Part shown: in pieces, positions 8,775 to 16,379 of the stretch
Numbering within the stretch: position 1 is the first letter of the stretch
Layout: every line of letters begins with the position of its first letter
Assembly (NCBI RefSeq): GCF_003474435.1
Contig: NZ_QRNF01000010.1
Location: 1 to 64,000, forward strand
From: Ruminococcus sp. AF46-10NS
Lineage (GTDB): Bacteria; Bacillota; Clostridia; Lachnospirales; Lachnospiraceae
DNA: 64,000 nucleotides
Direction of reading: 5' to 3'
Made by a program: the position numbers and the translations under genes
The notes under the pieces: model-generated
What the model was told of the DNA's origin: nothing
The model's input: only the letters and a program-made list of their open reading frames with translations
The model's database searches: none

Positions 8775-10484
8775 ATGGCAATTTATCATATGCAAGCCAA
8801 AGTCGTCAGCCGTGGTTCCGGTCGGTCTGCTGTTGCTGCTTCTGCTTATATGAGCTGTAGCCGCATGTACAATGATTATGACGGCATCCAGCATGACTAT
8901 ACCAGAAAGCAGGGGCTGATCTATCAGGATGTGATGCTTCCTCCAATGGCTCCATTGGAATGGAATGATCGGGAACAACTCTGGAATGCTGTGGAAGAAA
9001 ACGAAAAAAACAAAGACAGCCGACTTGCAAGAAAATTTGTTGTCGCACTCCCCGTTGAGTTGGATAAAGACAGCAATATTTCTCTTCTTCAAGATTTTAT
9101 TAAAAAGAATTTTGTAGATATGGGGATGTGTGCTGATTTTGCCATTCACGATACAGATGGTCACAATCCCCATGCACACATTCTTCTTACTGTCCGACCA
9201 TTAAATGAAAATGGAACATGGCAGTATAAAACAGAAAAAGAATATCTCTGTATCAAAGATGGAGAAGAAAAAGGATTTACTGCTTCTGAATTTAAAACTG
9301 CTCAGAAACAGGGATGGGAAAAGCAATATCGCTATAAAGTTGGGAAAAAGAAAGAATATCTGACTTCCTCTGTTGCACAGGAAAAAGGATATGAACGGAT
9401 TTATAAACACCCCAAGAGCAGCCGATATGGCAGACAGAATCCTATTTCCGAACAATGGAACAGTGATGAACAACTTTGCATCTGGCGGGCAAACTGGGCA
9501 GATGCCGTAAATAAAATGCTTGCACGTAATCAGATAAATGCTACCATTGATCACCGTAGCTTTGCAGATCAGGGAATCACCGAACAGCCAACCATCCATG
9601 AAGGCTACATTGCCCAGAATATGGAAAAGAAAGGCATGATAGCAGACCGCTGTGAAATCAACCGTCAGATTCGTGCAGATAACAAAATGCTCCGGGAATT
9701 AAAAGCCCAGGTAGCAAAACTGGCACAGGCTGTAGAAAAATCTATTCCAATAATAGCAGAAACATTGGAAGCAATCCGCAATCACATGATTTTTACACAA
9801 TATCATTTGCTCCACAATGAGATGCAAAAAGAAGTGATCCATGACTGGATGAATCATTTTAATCCAATACTGAATAAATACAACACAGTTAAAAAGAAAC
9901 TCAAAGCTAAAGTTACGGAACGGAAAGAACTGAATGTGCAAAAGGATAAAACCAGTATTTTGAATCCCATCCAGCATATAAAATTAAATCAGCAGCTTAC
10001 CACTATTACCGAAGAAATCGAAGAACTGAAATCAAGGAAAGAGCAGCTAATCTTCCAGGCAGAATGCTCTACCGATAAAGATATGATGAATCTATCCAAG
10101 AAATACGGCCAGATGAATAACAATCTTGATATCCTGGATTCTCAGGACATCTCGCTCAAAAAACAGCTTGAAAAAGATGCCGCCGCTTTCCGGGAAGAAA
10201 AATTTCGTCCTGAACCTGAACAGTATACAGAATTGCTGGACACCAGAATCCAGATACGTCCTGATTTCCGGGATAAGCTGATCGAGCAGCTCAAAGGTAC
10301 TTTTGGTAAGTATTATGACTATCACCGCCGTGATATTGCCGCCAATGAGGTAGATTATCTCAATGTGGAAGATCCTGATGTTTTTTCCCATCGTGCCTGG
10401 GAACTTGAATATCAGAGGAAACAGGAGATGCGGCGAAATCAGCCTGCTCGAACTAAGAAAAGGTCGTATGATATGGAATTGTAA
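8775..10484 (+). CDS. mobA: MobA/MobL (MobQ) family relaxase
   Basis: A 569-residue relaxase that would nick oriT and lead the single strand during mobilisation. It begins MAIYHMQAKVVSRGSGRSAV, the hallmark N-terminus of MobA/MobL proteins with the catalytic Tyr expected in its first 30 residues (SAYMSCSRMYNDY). The metal-binding motif HDTDGHNPHAHILLTVRP is near residue 130. The C-terminal half is a long coiled coil (QAVEKSIPIIAETLEAI onward) ending KKRSYDMEL. ATG at 8775 follows AAAGGAGG; a longer frame to 8694 would run through the oriT. No coupling protein or type IV secretion genes are present, so the element would depend on a helper. Confidence 0.9.
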   Translation: MAIYHMQAKVVSRGSGRSAVAASAYMSCSRMYNDYDGIQHDYTRKQGLIYQDVMLPPMAPLEWNDREQLWNAVEENEKNKDSRLARKFVVALPVELDKDSNISLLQDFIKKNFVDMGMCADFAIHDTDGHNPHAHILLTVRPLNENGTWQYKTEKEYLCIKDGEEKGFTASEFKTAQKQGWEKQYRYKVGKKKEYLTSSVAQEKGYERIYKHPKSSRYGRQNPISEQWNSDEQLCIWRANWADAVNKMLARNQINATIDHRSFADQGITEQPTIHEGYIAQNMEKKGMIADRCEINRQIRADNKMLRELKAQVAKLAQAVEKSIPIIAETLEAIRNHMIFTQYHLLHNEMQKEVIHDWMNHFNPILNKYNTVKKKLKAKVTERKELNVQKDKTSILNPIQHIKLNQQLTTITEEIEELKSRKEQLIFQAECSTDKDMMNLSKKYGQMNNNLDILDSQDISLKKQLEKDAAAFREEKFRPEPEQYTELLDTRIQIRPDFRDKLIEQLKGTFGKYYDYHRRDIAANEVDYLNVEDPDVFSHRAWELEYQRKQEMRRNQPARTKKRSYDMEL

Positions 10485-10543
10485 CCGTCTTTGAATAGAT
10501 AATATGTTCTTACAAATCTCTTGTTCAAAAATGAGTTTTTTTC

Positions 10544-10583
10544 AAAAAAGCGTATGGATTTAAAACTTCCATACGCCTTTTTA
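10544..10583 (+). terminator. Intrinsic terminator after the relaxase gene
   Basis: GCGTATGGA (10550-10558) pairs perfectly with TCCATACGC (10568-10576) and is followed by CTTTTTATA; a run of As before it lets it act on the minus strand as well. Confidence 0.8.
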
Positions 10584-10625
10584 TATTCCGCTCTTCAAAT
10601 TGTCTAAAAGTTGACTAAAAATATA

Positions 10626-11006
10626 TCACCGTTCATATGATGCAATAATTTCTTTGCTATCTGCTGTTTTATAATCAATTGTTCCCAAATTACCAATCAA
10701 ATCAAATGTCATATCTGCATTAACCTGCAATTCATCTTCAAGCTTGACTGCAGACGGCTCATCTTTTAGAAAAACTGTTAATCCATAAGGCTCTGTTTCA
10801 GACTGTATCTCTATACTATCATATGAGTATCCCTCCGGATACTCTTGACCGCTTACAATATTTATAACATTCGAAGAATCTCCTACATAATCTGTCTTAT
10901 ACTGCGATAGATCAGGAATTTCGTACAGTTTTTCTTTTTTTCCACACGCCGAAATCAACATTATTGACATGGCAACTAACATAATTGCAAGTACTTTTTT
11001 CTTCAT
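10626..11006 (-). CDS. DUF4825-type lipoprotein
   Basis: A 126-residue secreted lipoprotein: signal MKKKVLAIMLVAMSIMLISAC with lipobox LISAC at about residue 21, then a globular domain beginning LYEIPDLSQYKTDYVGDSS, which I recognise as the DUF4825 type. Function is unknown. In other Firmicutes this domain also appears in sensor-like membrane proteins. It lies inside the mobile block between mobA and yjdF on the opposite strand to mobA, so probably cargo. Confidence 0.7.
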   Translation of the reverse strand: MKKKVLAIMLVAMSIMLISACGKKEKLYEIPDLSQYKTDYVGDSSNVINIVSGQEYPEGYSYDSIEIQSETEPYGLTVFLKDEPSAVKLEDELQVNADMTFDLIGNLGTIDYKTADSKEIIASYER

Positions 11007-11047
11007 AGAAACACCTCCCGAAAGCTTTATTCAACACTTTTCGATTT

Positions 11048-11090
11048 GAGTAAAAGCCCAAGGGACTTTAATGTCCCTTACGCTTTTCTC
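11048..11090 (-). terminator. Terminator overlapping the yjdF stop codon
   Basis: On the minus strand AAGGGAC, a six-base loop and GTCCCTT form a stem extended by AAAGCG/GGCTTT and followed by TTTTAC. It overlaps the last codons of yjdF. Confidence 0.6.
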
Positions 11091-11484
11091 TTTTCTTTCG
11101 CTGTTTCAGTTCAAACATTCGCTGCTCTTCTGCCTCTTTTTTCTTGCGTCTTTTCTCTTTGCGTTCCTGCTTGTTCTGTTCCTGCTGTAATTTCAACGCC
11201 TGTTGCGATTTTGTACCAATGCCTATTTCCAGCATCTGTTTCTTTGCTTCCCGCTGCATCCGTTTCGGATTTCTTTTGATATCCTTTACAACAGTTTCAA
11301 CAACCGGACTGAATTTCAAACTGAAATAGCACTTTTGAATATATTCCTGTACTTCATAATCTTTTGGCTCTGCACCAAATGTTACCTTTGCCACAGATAA
11401 TTTACCATCTTCGATGCTTTCAAAGATTCCCACCCAAAACGGCTCTTCAAAAAATACTGTCAGCTTTCCATTTACTTTGTCCAT
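11068..11484 (-). CDS. yjdF: YjdF family protein (DUF2992)
   Basis: A 138-residue cytoplasmic protein: a globular N-terminal part (MDKVNGKLTVFFEEPFWVGI, then SVAKVTFGAEPKDYEVQEYI) and a very basic C-terminal tail rich in Lys, Arg, Glu and Gln (ERKEKRRKKKEAEEQR). This is the typical YjdF/DUF2992 build. The biochemical role is unknown, but in Firmicutes the gene is often controlled by the yjdF riboswitch, which responds to azaaromatic compounds. The leader here is long and structured. Start ATG follows TTAGGAGGG. Confidence 0.82.
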   Translation of the reverse strand: MDKVNGKLTVFFEEPFWVGIFESIEDGKLSVAKVTFGAEPKDYEVQEYIQKCYFSLKFSPVVETVVKDIKRNPKRMQREAKKQMLEIGIGTKSQQALKLQQEQNKQERKEKRRKKKEAEEQRMFELKQRKKREKRKGH

Positions 11485-11504
11485 AAGAATCCCTCCTAAA
11501 ATTG

Positions 11505-11605
11505 ATTGAACAAAGAATGGACAACCCGGAGGGGCAGGTTACTTACCCTATTTATATAGGACGGCCGGGCTACCTACCGGCTCTGGCACATCAAAGATGT
11601 ACGTT
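11505..11605 (-). ncRNA. Probable yjdF riboswitch in the yjdF leader
   Basis: The minus-strand leader is markedly GC-rich and structured in an AT-rich setting. GCCGG/CCGGC form one hairpin (around 11567-11585), and the CCCGG of that area can also pair with CCGGG at about 11525-11529, enclosing GTAAGTAACCTGCCCC. The element ends some 20 bases before the AGGAGGG of yjdF, so control of translation would fit. Assignment rests on the gene it precedes and the visible structure, not on a covariance-model match. Confidence 0.5.
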
Positions 11606-11776
11606 GCGTTTTTATCTTTGCGTTTATAATCAAGCCATATGGCACGATTAACTTAATTCTGTAACTTCTAAGTTACGTTCCTCCAAAATATTCTTCTTAC
11701 TTCATAAGATTCTATCTTCTGTTCAAATCATACAATATGATTAATGCATTTTCTATATACTTTCTTGATAACCAGC

Positions 11777-11800
11777 AAAAAGCTCCCGAAGGAGCTTTCC
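11777..11800. terminator. Small hairpin, possible terminator
   Basis: AAAGCTCC (11779-11786), loop CGAA, GGAGCTTT (11791-11798). It lies next to a tnpV remnant in a gene-free stretch. Confidence 0.5.
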
Positions 11801-11805
11801 ACGTT

Positions 11806-11855
11806 TTAAATGTACACTAATTCTCTTAACACAACCTCTTCTGCATCATTCCATA
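11806..11855 (-). pseudogene. Remnant of a tnpV 3' end
   Basis: The minus strand encodes WNDAEEVVLRELVYI and a stop (TAA at 11808-11806). This matches the C-terminal tail found after the stop codon in the nearby tnpV (RNAAEEIVLKELIYR). Nothing of the rest of the gene remains, so it marks the end of a second, mostly lost copy of the same mobile-element module. Confidence 0.6.
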
Positions 11856-11912
11856 TTTCCCATGAAGAATGTTGTAAATTAGTACTATCCACAACGATAA
11901 CAGGTAATTTAA

Positions 11913-12674
11913 TTATTCGTATTTTTTCCCGATAATGTAAATCGAAACTACCATACCACCTAATATCATAATTAAGAAAATTTTATTCAAAATATCCCAT
12001 AAAGCTATATTGAAACAATTGATTATTATAATACCTGCAAGAGGATATAGAACAACCGTTGCAAGTGTCCATATTTTTAAAGTTGTGCAGATGTATATCC
12101 AATTTCCATTGTTAAAAGATAAACCAACTAGATGTATTCTAAAAATTCCTTGTGAAACATAATTTATCTTGTTGGCATCATAATATGTTGGTAATATATC
12201 TTTGGCAAAGAAACAAAACCATGCACCAAATAAAAGCATTAACCCTGTAACCAGCAATATATCATCTTTCATCTCAGCTATTGAATTCCCAGATACGACT
12301 AACATAATAATTTCTGTAATAGATATTAAAAAGCATAGCAAATATGCTAATATCCAGTTTTTTCTATGCTGATGAATAGAATTCCTAACAGCCATATCGA
12401 GAGAGCCTACTACCAATTCCTCGACTTCTTTTGTATCAATATTTTTCTGTGTATCTATTTTTTCTCCACGTAACAATTCTGTAACGGTAACATCTAATAT
12501 ATCAGCTATTGGTATGAGTAATACGACATTAGGCATACTAAGACCACGTTCCCATTTACTAACTGTTTTATCTGATACATATAATTTTTCAGCCAAATCC
12601 TTTTGAGTTAAATTCTTTTCCTTTCTTAATTCGGTTACAAATAAACCAAATTTTTCATTACTAATCTGATACAT
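11913..12674 (-). CDS. XRE-family regulator with C-terminal membrane domain
   Basis: A 253-residue protein. Residues 5-65 are a helix-turn-helix of the Cro/C1 type (LRKEKNLTQKDLAEKLYVSD, KTVSKWERGLSMP). The remainder holds about four transmembrane helices. Such membrane-tethered XRE proteins are common in Firmicutes and are thought to couple an envelope signal to transcription; the target is unknown. The ATG at 12674 follows GCAGGAGGTGG; the longer frame to 12767 lacks a ribosome site. It sits between two tnpV copies inside the mobile block. Confidence 0.8.
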   Translation of the reverse strand: MYQISNEKFGLFVTELRKEKNLTQKDLAEKLYVSDKTVSKWERGLSMPNVVLLIPIADILDVTVTELLRGEKIDTQKNIDTKEVEELVVGSLDMAVRNSIHQHRKNWILAYLLCFLISITEIIMLVVSGNSIAEMKDDILLVTGLMLLFGAWFCFFAKDILPTYYDANKINYVSQGIFRIHLVGLSFNNGNWIYICTTLKIWTLATVVLYPLAGIIIINCFNIALWDILNKIFLIMILGGMVVSIYIIGKKYE

Positions 12675-12850
12675 ATATCCACCTCCTGCACACATATTAT
12701 AATGAGAGTGTGCATAAATCAATCGACTAGCAGTAGAATTACAGAATATTAGCACAAAATTCATCAAATAATCTCCCCATCATGATTATTTCTATAAAGT
12801 TATATTCGAATATTTTTAAGCCATACTATGGAATAATTAAATCGGCAACT

Positions 12851-12916
12851 TATAACTATGACGGAAAAAACCAGCCTTCCGAAACTTAGAAAAGATCACT
12901 TGCTATAGAATTGTAA
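12851..12916 (+). pseudogene. Vestigial mobA 3' end
   Basis: The plus strand reads YNYDGKNQPSET, stop, KRSLAIEL, stop. This mirrors the true relaxase C-terminus RRNQPARTKKRSYDMEL at similar spacing, and the DNA is also alike (AA.CAGCCT, AGAAAAG, GAATTGTAA). One internal TAG (12887-12889) and loss of everything upstream make it a relic of a second relaxase gene. Confidence 0.6.
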
Positions 12917-12947
12917 TTTGCTTCTTCTTTGACCCCTTATAAACATA

Positions 12948-12992
12948 AAAGCTGAACAAACAGGATTTTTCGTCCTACTTGTTCAGCTCTTA
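12948..12992. terminator. Intrinsic terminator beside the mobA relic
   Basis: GCTGAACAAACAGGA pairs with TCCTACTTGTTCAGC (two mismatches) around TTTTTCG, followed by TCTTATT. It lies between the relic mobA and tnpV, which converge on it. Confidence 0.65.
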
Positions 12993-12997
12993 TTCTA

Positions 12998-13369
12998 CTA
13001 CCTATAAATCAATTCTTTTAACACAATCTCTTCTGCTGCATTCCGGATGTTATTTACAACTCCAACCCACACCATCTAATCACGAGCTTTCAATTCTTCC
13101 GTAACGCCTTGCTTCTCCATCATCTGACGCACCAGAATACCCATCCTCTCCTGTGCTTCATCATCCACGGCATTCAGATGTTTTGTCAATCTGTCTTCCA
13201 ACATATACAGAGAATACATTGCCGGACGATGCTCTTTCAGATACGTTTTCCGCAGCATTCCATATTTCCCATAATGCGGTTCTTCATCTGTACTGACAAG
13301 ATTCGGATAGTAAATTCCGTCTGCTCCCAGTGTGTAGGTTCCACCCATTTTTTCAAATGTGCTTTTCAT
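12998..13369 (-). pseudogene. tnpV: TnpV-type transposon protein, interrupted by an in-frame stop
   Basis: The intact part (13076-13369) is 97 residues: MKSTFEKMGGTYTLGADGIY, YGKYGMLRKTYLKEHRPAMY and EERM-like linker, then KQGVTEELKARD. TnpV-family proteins occur at the ends of Clostridial mobilisable elements; their function is not established. A TAG at 13078-13076 stops the frame, yet the same frame continues for 25 codons (MVWVGVVNNIRNAAEEIVLK ELIYR) to a second stop at 13000-12998, giving the normal family length. A point mutation therefore truncates it. Start follows AAGGAGGAA, 31 bp after rlmD on the same strand. Confidence 0.75.
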
Positions 13370-13400
13370 GTGTTATTCCTCCTTGAAATCAGCGATATCC

Positions 13401-15122
13401 TTAGATCATCGCAAAATATTTCAGGGCAGCCTTGATAGCATCTTCTTTCTCTTTCGGGCATTGTGGAACTCTTGCATTTTCTGATTTTGGAAGATTATAG
13501 TTTTCTCCCACTTCAATTCCACATTTGCGTTTTACCTGAGAAATATATAAACTTGAAACCTTCAAGCCAGATTCTTTCAGCACATAATCCTTGATTTCCT
13601 GATAGGTTGCTTTCGTTTCTGCACTGGTTGCATCCAGTTCATCTAAGTCTAAGTCGATCTCTATCGTGTCATCTGGTTTTTGCGCGAGCAACGAGGCAAG
13701 CCGAGATGCTTGCATCTCGATTTGCCGACTGCCGCGTTCATCGAGACAAGTACTCTTGTCTCGATGTTGGGACAAAAGAACAACAGTCTCCACATGTGTG
13801 CTCTGCGGAAACATATCAGTAGTAGATACCCGTTTCAACTCATACCCCTCTGCACAAAGTATCTTCAGATCCCTGGCCAATGTCGCACTGTCGCAGCTTA
13901 CATATACAACTCTCTCCGGTTTCATCTTAAGTATCGTATTCAACAGTGCTTCATCACAGCCCTTTCGCGGCGGATCTACCACGATAACATCTGCGTAGAT
14001 ACCGTTCTTGTCATATTCTCTCGGCAATACTTCTTCTGCCTTTCCAACAAAAAATTCCACATTCTCAATTCCGTTGATCTTCGCATTTTCTCTTGCGTTG
14101 TCAATGGCCTGTGGAACGATCTCCACACCGCGGACAAATTTTGCTCTCTGTGCCAGGAACAGAGAGATGGTTCCGATTCCGCAGTACAAATCCCAGACAG
14201 TTTCATTTCCGGTAAGGCCTGCATATTCCAGAGCTTTTCCATACAGTTTTTCGGTCTGGATAGGATTGACCTGGAAAAAGGACAGCGGAGAAATCTGATA
14301 TGATACATTTCCAATACTGTCCGTTATATAGGATTTCCCCCAGAGAAGACGAAGCTGGTTTCCCAGAATCACATTATTACGTTTCTTATTTACATTAATA
14401 GTAATACTGGTCATTCCCGGAATTTCACAAAGTGACTCCACCAGAGCTTTTTCCGCAGGAAGCTTATCTCCATTGAGAATCAGGCAGACCATGATCTGAT
14501 CTGTATGGAATCCATAGCGGATCATAATGTGACGCACAAGGCCTTTGCCAGTGGTCTCATCATAAGGCTGAATATGATACTTTTCCATATGTCCGATTAC
14601 ACGGTCCAAAACATCTTTATTCTGTTTTACACCTAGGATACAATCCCGGTTCTCAATAATAGAATGCGTTCTTCCTGCGTAAAAACCGGTAATGATCTTT
14701 CCGTCTTTATTTTTTCCTACGGGGAACTGGGCTTTGTTGCGGTAATGGTATGGTTCTTCCATTCCCATGATCGGTTCCATTTCAAGATCCTTAAAACCAC
14801 CTATCCGCTCCAGATGATCACGAACTTTCTTTTCCTTGAATTTCAGCTGCTCTTCATAAGATAATGCCTGGATCTGGCAGCCGCCGCACTGACGTGCTAT
14901 GGAGCAGGCCGGCTTCACACGGTACGGGGACGGTGTGATCACCTCCATCAGACGGCCATAACCGTAGTTCTTTTTTGCCTTGATGATCTTAGCTTTGATC
15001 CTGTCACCGATCACGGCATCTTTCACAAAAACGGTGAAGCCATCGGCTTTCCCGATACCTTCACCGTCAACTCCGCAATCTTCTATATCCAGGGTTAATA
15101 TATCATTTTTACGGAATTCCAT
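13401..15122 (-). CDS. rlmD: 23S rRNA (uracil-5-)-methyltransferase RlmD/RlmCD with C-terminal extension
   Basis: SAM-dependent methyltransferase of the TrmA/RlmD family that makes 5-methyluridine in 23S rRNA. An N-terminal TRAM domain precedes an iron-sulphur cluster motif (CSIARQCGGC), then the Rossmann core (VWDLYCGIGTISLFLA, VDPPRKGC) and catalytic Cys in VYVSCDSATLARD. The family normally ends at about STHVETVVLLS. Here another 125 or so residues follow: a linker encoded by two DNA palindromes, then a domain starting DTIEIDLDLDELDATSAETK and ending LKYFAMI. That domain resembles a tail I associate with mobile elements inserted at this gene. The start lies 3 bp after yhaM. Confidence 0.9.
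   Translation of the reverse strand: MEFRKNDILTLDIEDCGVDGEGIGKADGFTVFVKDAVIGDRIKAKIIKAKKNYGYGRLMEVITPSPYRVKPACSIARQCGGCQIQALSYEEQLKFKEKKVRDHLERIGGFKDLEMEPIMGMEEPYHYRNKAQFPVGKNKDGKIITGFYAGRTHSIIENRDCILGVKQNKDVLDRVIGHMEKYHIQPYDETTGKGLVRHIMIRYGFHTDQIMVCLILNGDKLPAEKALVESLCEIPGMTSITINVNKKRNNVILGNQLRLLWGKSYITDSIGNVSYQISPLSFFQVNPIQTEKLYGKALEYAGLTGNETVWDLYCGIGTISLFLAQRAKFVRGVEIVPQAIDNARENAKINGIENVEFFVGKAEEVLPREYDKNGIYADVIVVDPPRKGCDEALLNTILKMKPERVVYVSCDSATLARDLKILCAEGYELKRVSTTDMFPQSTHVETVVLLSQHRDKSTCLDERGSRQIEMQASRLASLLAQKPDDTIEIDLDLDELDATSAETKATYQEIKDYVLKESGLKVSSLYISQVKRKCGIEVGENYNLPKSENARVPQCPKEKEDAIKAALKYFAMI
13695..13766. repeat. Two perfect palindromes inside the rlmD coding sequence
   Basis: First: CGAGATGC, TT, GCATCTCG (13702-13719), flanked by GGCAA and TTGCC. 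Second: CATCGAGACAAG, loop TACT, CTTGTCTCGATG (13739-13766), a 12-bp perfect stem. They encode the low-conservation linker between the methyltransferase core and the extra C-terminal domain, in frame, which suggests insertion of a palindromic repeat unit. Confidence 0.75.
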
Positions 15123-15125
15123 TAA

Positions 15126-16073
15126 TTAAATATCTCCTGTTCTTCTTAAATTGGACTCAAAAAAACGGTTATAGCCAAGCCATTCTTTTTTTCCTTTGTC
15201 TGCATGGAAGATCTCTGTCAGCGTCTCCATTCTTGCATCTGTATTATCTGCAAGATTCAAAGCAACTGCCTCTGCAAGTGCAGGTTTCTTCGGAGAGCCA
15301 TACTCCAGCTCACCATGATGGGCAAGAATGCAGTGAATCACCTGATTCTCAATCTTCTCCGGAAAATCCGGAATTTCTTTCACCAGATCGTGTACCATCT
15401 GTGCTCCGATCACAATGTGTCCCAGAAGCTGTCCCTCATCTGTATAATCGTTCATAGGAAATGCAGAAAGCTCCTTGGTTTTGCCAACATCGTGAAGAAG
15501 TGCTGTTGTGATCAGAAGATCTCTGTTCAGCAGAGGATACGCATTCGCCATATAGTCGCAGAGACGTGTCACTCCAAGGGTATGCTCCATCAGTCCACCG
15601 ATAAATCCGTGATGTACAGTTTTCGCTGCTGAATGTCCCTCAAACACTTTCATAAATTCCTTATCTTCTACAAAAAGCTTCTTCAGAAGCTGGGAAAGAT
15701 ATGGATTCTGCACGCTGTCGATCAGTGCATTGAGCTGGCTCTGCATATCGTCCACGCTGTTCTCGCTGACCGGAAGATAGTCTGCCGGGTCGTATTCGCC
15801 CTCTCCTGCCTTGCGGGCTCTCTTGATATTCAGCTGCATGGCACCTGCAAAGCTTGTCACATCTCCCATGATCTCAATATAATCCAGAGCATCAAAATCA
15901 TCGATTCCCAGGGAATTCGGATCCCAGATCTTACCGTCGATCACACCTGTTTTATCCTGAAGGATCAGATTCTCATAGGGCTTGCCGTTCTTAGTGGTAG
16001 CCGGCTGTTTCTGTTTGCAGAGATAGATCCCGTTTACTCTGTCTCCCTCATGTAACTCATTTAAAAAACGCAT
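15126..16073 (-). CDS. yhaM: 3'-5' exoribonuclease YhaM family
   Basis: A 315-residue protein, the usual YhaM length (B. subtilis about 314). An N-terminal OB-fold nucleic-acid-binding region (GDRVNGIYLCKQKQPATTKN) is followed by a metal-dependent HD domain with HHGFIGGLMEHTLGV, LLITTALLHDVGK and HCILAHHGELEYG. It degrades RNA and single-stranded DNA from the 3' end. Start ATG follows AGAAAGG. Co-transcribed with rlmD. Confidence 0.9.
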   Translation of the reverse strand: MRFLNELHEGDRVNGIYLCKQKQPATTKNGKPYENLILQDKTGVIDGKIWDPNSLGIDDFDALDYIEIMGDVTSFAGAMQLNIKRARKAGEGEYDPADYLPVSENSVDDMQSQLNALIDSVQNPYLSQLLKKLFVEDKEFMKVFEGHSAAKTVHHGFIGGLMEHTLGVTRLCDYMANAYPLLNRDLLITTALLHDVGKTKELSAFPMNDYTDEGQLLGHIVIGAQMVHDLVKEIPDFPEKIENQVIHCILAHHGELEYGSPKKPALAEAVALNLADNTDARMETLTEIFHADKGKKEWLGYNRFFESNLRRTGDI

Positions 16074-16379
16074 AAAATCTTTGCCTTTCTATTCACACTT
16101 TATTTTTTTACACTATTCAGAGCAGCTATCCTTTACGCTCATAGCCTTACTCCAAAACACACTTTTTAACCATAAGCCGGTAATTCCTTCCGGTTCGCTC
16201 CGCAAGTCATATCATGCTTCCGGCGCATTTTGGCTTTATTTAGTATCATAACACATTTTACTTTCCTTTGCTACGGAAATCATGTAAAATAGGAAACGAA
16301 GTGTTTTTTTGTATACCCTGTATCACACAGAAAAACACGGAATCAACAGAAGTAACAAAAAGGAGTAACAATAGCAACA
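16074..16379. other. Intergenic region between divergent yhaM and mutS2
   Basis: These 306 bp must hold the promoters of both genes. I find no convincing -35/-10 pair, no coding frame and only short inverted segments such as CCGG...CCGG near 16180-16200. Confidence 0.4.

Noticed and set aside
13695..13766. rlmD palindromes as a transcription terminator or riboswitch
   Set aside because: They lie within an open coding frame that continues for 90 residues, without a T-run.
13680..14303. Plus-strand open frame opposite rlmD
   Set aside because: No ribosome site or family likeness; it mirrors rlmD coding sequence and the palindromes.
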